Assembly (NCBI RefSeq): GCF_029504735.1
Contig: NZ_JAQFIP010000010.1
Location: forward strand, 62,001-126,000
Origin: Ereboglobus sp. PH5-10
Lineage (GTDB): Bacteria > Verrucomicrobiota > Verrucomicrobiia > Opitutales > Opitutaceae
DNA: 64,000 nucleotides
Reading direction: 5' to 3'
Below, piece after piece: positions 61,201 through 64,000 of the stretch. The translations under genes and the position numbers were made by a program. Below the pieces are notes generated by a model, which made no database searches, had not been told where the DNA came from, and saw only the letters and a list, made by a program, of their open reading frames with translations. Numbering within the stretch: the stretch's first letter is position 1; every line of letters begins with the position of its first letter.

Positions 61201-62908
61201 TTCCCGAGGGGACTTGGTCGCTGTAAAAGTAGAGGACGCGGTTGGCGGTCTTGCCCTGCTGGAGCATGTATTGCGTGCGCGAGATGTAGGTGAACCACGG
61301 CTTGGAGAACGGCCACCAGGTGAGCTTGCGGTTTTGGGCGGTGCCCCAGGGGTTCATTTGCCAGCCGGGGGAGCGCTCGTCGGGCTGGTGCGAGAAGGTG
61401 TGGAAGACGAGGAGGTTCGCGCCGTCAAGAAAGCTGCTGTCCACCGTGCCCTTGAGGCTCCAGGGGGAATGCGCCCAGTTGCCGCGCCGTCCGGTGATCG
61501 TTTCGATGGCGACATAGCGCTTGCCATAAAAATGCGAGGCACTGGCGGCCTCGGCGCGGCGCGACAGCTTGGCGGGGCCGGAGACGCGGATGTTGTTGAT
61601 GAGGTTTTTCTCGCGGTGCGGCTGCCAGAGGGTTCCCATCGGGACGTCGGAGGCGCGGTAGCCGCCGAGCGGGTTGCGCGCGAAGCTTTCAACGAGGTCC
61701 TGCGTTTCGTAGCGCAGGCCGGCGGCGTGGATGCGCGCGGCCATTGTTTCGTAGAAGTTTTTTGCGATGAGGGCGGCGAAGGTTTGGCGGAGGTCGCGGA
61801 GGAAATTTTCCGTCGTGGTTATGTCCCCGATGCATTCGCCCGCGTAAACGGCCAGCCACGGCAGGATGTCGTAGCCGTTTTGCTCGCGGAAATAGCGCTC
61901 GAAATTTTGCGTCCAGTTCTGGTGCCCCGCCTCCCATGAGTCGGTCTCGATGACGGAAAATGTTTTCCCGGCGAGCGGGCCGGCGGCGTCGAGCATTTTT
62001 TTCGAGTAGCCGTCGAAGTGCTGGTTGACGAAGGCGGGCTCGAACTTGTCCACCTCGAGGCCGCGTCCCTCGGCGGTGGCGGGATAGGTGGTCTTGCCCG
62101 TGGTGGTGTAGCCGACGCGCATGACAACCCACTCGCCGTCGGGCACGCGCCAGCGGAGCGCGCCGCCGGTGACGCTGGCGGTGAGGTTGCGAATCTCGTC
62201 GAGGCGCAGGGCGCGCTCGGGAGGGACGGGCTTGGAGGGCGCGGCTCCCTCGGGGCCGGAACCGCGGTCGCTGGCGGCACCCGCCATGAACTTGAAGCGC
62301 GTGACGGGTGACTTGCCCGAGGGGCCTTTCGCGGGCCAGGCGAGCACGGCGATGTCGCGGACGAAGTCGAGCTTGCGGTCGAGCTCGGGCAGCGCGATGG
62401 ACTGCTCCGCGCCGTTGCCCGTGACACGAAGGGTTTTGAACGTGAGCTCCTTCATCGATTGCTCGGGAGTGATCCACGGGCCGCCGGCCTCGGACCAGCC
62501 GTCGCAATTATGAATGCCGACTTCAATGCCGTGTTTCGCGGCGGTTTCGGTGGCGAAGCGAAAGAGGTCGAACCACTCGGGCGAGGCGAAGGGGACGGGC
62601 GCGGGGTTTTTGTCGCGATTGCCGACGGAGAAAACCTGCGCCTGCCCGATGCCCTTGTCGGCCATCTCGCGCAAGTCGGCCTCGATGCCCGCGCGCGAAA
62701 CATTGCCGTTGAGCCAGTGCCACCAAGTTTGCGGACGCGCCCAGCCCGAGGGCGAGGCGAAGGCCGCGGCGTCGAGCGTGTGCTCGGGCTGATCGGGATT
62801 GTGGCTGGTGTATTTGAGGAAATCCCCATCCGCGTTTGCGGCGTGAAGGAATGTTCCGGCGAGGAACAGGCTGGCGATGAGTGCGGGGATGAGTGCGCGC
62901 AGTTTCAT
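58208..62908 (-). CDS. GH106-type glycosidase with three inserted LamG-like modules
   Basis: A 1,566-residue secreted protein with a signal peptide (LIPALIASLFLAGTFLHAAN). The catalytic region (residues about 45-820) begins WARPQTWWHWLNGNVSRAGI and has MADKGIGQAQVFSVGNR and EVGIHNCDGWSEAGGPWI, typical of GH106 and related rhamnosidase-like proteins. Between it and the C-terminal beta-sandwich lie three tandem ~175-residue modules (residues about 830-1335), each with FTVFVTxSP, HACAGLSVGRNSIAVFEHG, NARIALVYKNNVPxLYLNGR and ASGRxVHPPA, which look like LamG/concanavalin-type carbohydrate-binding domains. The end, with RVYLEIDQVCEVAQVTVNGK, GTLWRPPYRLDI and SGLIGTAKL, matches the C-terminal sugar-binding domain. 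It probably removes rhamnose from a complex polymer in or outside the outer membrane. Confidence 0.85.
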   Translation of the reverse strand: MKLRALIPALIASLFLAGTFLHAANADGDFLKYTSHNPDQPEHTLDAAAFASPSGWARPQTWWHWLNGNVSRAGIEADLREMADKGIGQAQVFSVGNRDKNPAPVPFASPEWFDLFRFATETAAKHGIEVGIHNCDGWSEAGGPWITPEQSMKELTFKTLRVTGNGAEQSIALPELDRKLDFVRDIAVLAWPAKGPSGKSPVTRFKFMAGAASDRGSGPEGAAPSKPVPPERALRLDEIRNLTASVTGGALRWRVPDGEWVVMRVGYTTTGKTTYPATAEGRGLEVDKFEPAFVNQHFDGYSKKMLDAAGPLAGKTFSVIETDSWEAGHQNWTQNFERYFREQNGYDILPWLAVYAGECIGDITTTENFLRDLRQTFAALIAKNFYETMAARIHAAGLRYETQDLVESFARNPLGGYRASDVPMGTLWQPHREKNLINNIRVSGPAKLSRRAEAASASHFYGKRYVAIETITGRRGNWAHSPWSLKGTVDSSFLDGANLLVFHTFSHQPDERSPGWQMNPWGTAQNRKLTWWPFSKPWFTYISRTQYMLQQGKTANRVLYFYSDQVPSGSAHLALRSNHQYDIADGDAVRNFLRVENGRLASPGRMNYELMVVSKDTTLLPETLEKLKTLVEAGARVSAEKKPAFNPTLRGGAEAGARWQKLVAELFGDGSKSARKIGKGVFYAGHTPDEAIAALGLREPFTCMLDDAFAPKDIAWTHREHIDGSEWFHIANKDSTAPRSGIMSFDVAGKPASIWHPETGEITPVPVLDEADGRTRIPLALAPLEGVFVVFGGKNAPRAQPASSVTVDGKPAFPVTPPPPADDQTIIDNKTITKNFTVFVTVSPAAKRRVTERSTTGVISLDGENILLVPEEMHKKVGDKKHACAGLSVGRNSIAVFEHGASFRNSVLVWNNPVPQNARIALVYKNNVPTLYLNGRQIAAGSASGRVVHPPATLRGAFRGGADGFSVHDTTFDASKILADARAKNVAPDTIKNTAPSERPALADNTALAGDFTVFVTASPSADRPLTKQNTRGIVSLDNENLVLYPDQMHKALGDNNHACAGLSVGRNSIAVFEHGERFRNSVLVWDNPVPKNARIALVYKDNVPALYLNGKQIAAGSASGRIVHPPAGTREAFKGKAREFAVYDTALDAKKITADSRASASGRARNMQDSPPALADNAAIATNFTVLVTATPAADRPLTEQQTKGVISLKNENILLYPEEMHKKAGDDAHACAGLSVGRNSIAVFEHGARFRNTVLVWDNPVPENARIALVYKNNVPALYLNGKQIATGSASGRVVHPPAAIQGLFKGRATGFAVYDKAFDAKKIAALDLAKAPPPECAEPEPKSPRLYVTTKGKMGAEFFTPGKVEIKKAGGQTRALAADKIPEPKTLAGPWAVTFDAKWGAPAGPQRFATLTSWTESREPGIKHYSGVATYEKEIALDKNETAAGQRVYLEIDQVCEVAQVTVNGKLAGTLWRPPYRLDITDAVRPGKNTLQIAVANTWVNRCLHDATLPESERLTWANTMDVHFPDPKKAKPANSIHWAYGPLPSGLIGTAKLAFSKLVEEK
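58900..60430 (-). repeat. Three tandem LamG-like modules (518-529 bp period)
   Basis: The codons for Q-I-A lie at 59048, 59577 and 60095 (plus-strand landmarks GATTTG), spaced 529 and 518 bp. The modules are closely similar in DNA, so the triplication is fairly recent. Each encodes about 175 residues including a linker. Confidence 0.88.
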
Positions 62909-63307
62909 TGAGTGTCGGATGTTTTTAGTGGATGTTGTTGCGAAAACGGGGATGCGGCGTAACGGGATGCGAAGGCAGGCGTTGAGGGATTTGAACGATT
63001 GGGGACCAGGGGGCTTATTTATGATTCAAGTCGGTCATATAATTTTTAGAGAAATCCTTATTCTCGAATGACCGTCAAGCCCTTTCAGGAATTTTCAGCC
63101 AGTGAAACATGCTTCGGGTTGCCGTGGAGTAACGAGGTGCGGCGATGCGCGGGGATACCCCTTCGGGGCAGGGGGGGATACAACGATTTTTACTTAAAAC
63201 ATCGAACAAATGGATGGGTCAATTTTTTTAGATTGGTGCGATCACTTCCTCATATGCGCAAATCGCGCGCACGTTGTTGGATTTCACCCGCGCCGAGGGG
63301 GCCGGGG
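62909..63307. other. Intergenic stretch, no gene seen
   Basis: About 400 bp upstream of the GH106 gene. Only short frames of atypical composition occur. A small CCCCTTCGGGG hairpin lies near 63158. The GH106 promoter should be in the first part. Confidence 0.4.
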
Positions 63308-64000
63308 TCACTCGAATCCGCAGAGCGAGATGCCCCATGCCTTGGCCTGCGCGATCACGGCTGGCTTGTCGAGCATGATGACTCGTCCGGCCTCGAGCGC
63401 GGCGGCGTGCAGACCGGATTCGCGCATCACTTCAAGCGTGCGTTGTCCAAAAACAGGCACGTCAAACCGATAATCCTGGTTGGCCTTGACCGTTTTTACA
63501 AAGAGCGTGCCGTCGGTCTTGAATGTTCCCGCGCGGCGCAGCATTTCGTCGGTGCCCTCAAACGCCTCGACCGCGAGCACGGTGCCTTTGCGGACGACGC
63601 AGCCCTGGCCGATGTCGAGGCGCGCGGATTCGCGCGCGATGTGGATGCCGTGCTCCAAGTATTCGTTGTTGATGGGGAATCTTCCCCCGGTCATGACGCC
63701 TGTTGAGGCGAGTTGCTCGTCCAGAAAGCAGCGGGCGTCGAGCATGCGCACGCCGGCTTTTTCGATTTCGGCGGCGAGCGCGCCAAAAATTGTTTCCGCG
63801 TTGCGGCGTTTCAACGAAAAGAGGATTTTGATTGCGAGCAAATCGGGGTGCAGCCCGCCAAAGAGGCGCTTGGGCGTGATCTGCCCCGCCATGAGCGCGT
63901 AGCCGGTGCCAAACTCGCGCAGCGCGCGCAGCGCCTTGCCCAGTTGTCCGACATAAACCATGCGCCGCTCGGCGTCGGGGAAGGTGGCGTAAAGCTCGGG
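63308..64000 (-). CDS. lpxI: UDP-2,3-diacylglucosamine pyrophosphatase LpxI (5' end outside window)
   Basis: The last 230 codons of a DUF1009/LpxI protein; the frame remains open through the window edge (upstream codons read PELYATFPDAERR before MVYVGQLGK), so the N-terminus is missing. Landmarks are VGQLGKALRALREFGTGYAL, MAGQITPKRLFGG, and the C-terminal block with GQGCVVRKGTVLAVEAFEGT, VKTVKANQDYRFDVPVFGQR and AAALEAGRVIMLDKPAVIAQ. LpxI hydrolyses UDP-2,3-diacylglucosamine to lipid X and UMP in lipid A synthesis, as an alternative to LpxH. It is on the same strand as, and upstream of, the GH106 gene. Confidence 0.92.
   Translation of the reverse strand, partial: PELYATFPDAERRMVYVGQLGKALRALREFGTGYALMAGQITPKRLFGGLHPDLLAIKILFSLKRRNAETIFGALAAEIEKAGVRMLDARCFLDEQLASTGVMTGGRFPINNEYLEHGIHIARESARLDIGQGCVVRKGTVLAVEAFEGTDEMLRRAGTFKTDGTLFVKTVKANQDYRFDVPVFGQRTLEVMRESGLHAAALEAGRVIMLDKPAVIAQAKAWGISLCGFE

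Overview
This is a GC-rich bacterial chromosome window from a Gram-negative heterotroph. I infer the phylum Verrucomicrobiota, most likely Opitutaceae. The support is combined content rather than one marker: an autotransporter, LpxI and an LptF/LptG permease show an outer membrane with LPS-type lipid A. A GreA domain on a very long N-terminal extension is an architecture also known from Chlamydiae. Glycan genes (two GH106-type rhamnosidases, a sulfatase, a two-domain DUF1080 protein, Gfo/Idh/MocA dehydrogenases, a divergent tagaturonate epimerase) fit a plant- or host-polysaccharide degrader. No phage, transposase, CRISPR array or rRNA operon is visible.

Layout. 1-5 kb: 3' end of a giant autotransporter whose passenger is built from 114-115-residue repeats, then a terminator and hairpin repeats. 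5.4-16.3 kb: a DUF3160 lipoprotein-like or secreted protein, gcvT-gcvH followed by two corA genes, a DUF3300 protein with a serine-rich tail, a Nudix hydrolase, a LysE exporter and the GreA fusion. 16.7-21.2 kb: tRNA-Leu(CAG), tRNA-Gly(TCC), a uxaE-like gene, the RNase P RNA gene (rnpB, minus strand, not protein coding although several open frames cross it) and an MFS nucleoside-type transporter. 21.4-22.7 kb: a membrane-anchored class III cyclase homologue lacking its metal-binding aspartates. 23-34 kb: sugar catabolism (DUF1080, two Gfo/Idh/MocA genes, TIM-barrel isomerase, then alanine dehydrogenase, sulfatase, GH106). 34-40.6 kb: UspA, two tandem secreted paralogues that look like inactivated metallopeptidases, and two secreted endonuclease/exonuclease/phosphatase-fold proteins. 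40.7-45.2 kb: a long HrpA helicase carrying three in-frame palindromic repeat insertions. 45.3-56.7 kb: a metal-flavoured stretch (PepSY membrane protein, secreted His/Cys-rich OB-like protein, TonB-type protein, and feoA-feoA-feoB plus a short Cys-rich membrane protein), interrupted by an Rsm22-like methyltransferase, PutP and an M3 oligopeptidase. 56.8-64 kb: LptF/LptG permease, a 1,566-residue GH106 protein with three inserted LamG-like modules, and the 3' part of lpxI.

The most unusual theme is a dense set of short dispersed palindromic repeats. They occur between genes in paired BIME-like form, at stop codons (three genes take their TAG from the first bases of a repeat), and inside coding regions as in-frame insertions (hrpA three times, the rsm22-like gene, and a 7-bp tandem array in feoB). 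This resembles protein-coding palindromic elements and is the best candidate for something under-described here. Other points worth following are the gene-conversion-like tract between the tandem pseudo-peptidase paralogues, the degenerate cyclase, the triple LamG insertion, and a perfect 7-1-7 palindrome between the metal-related genes.
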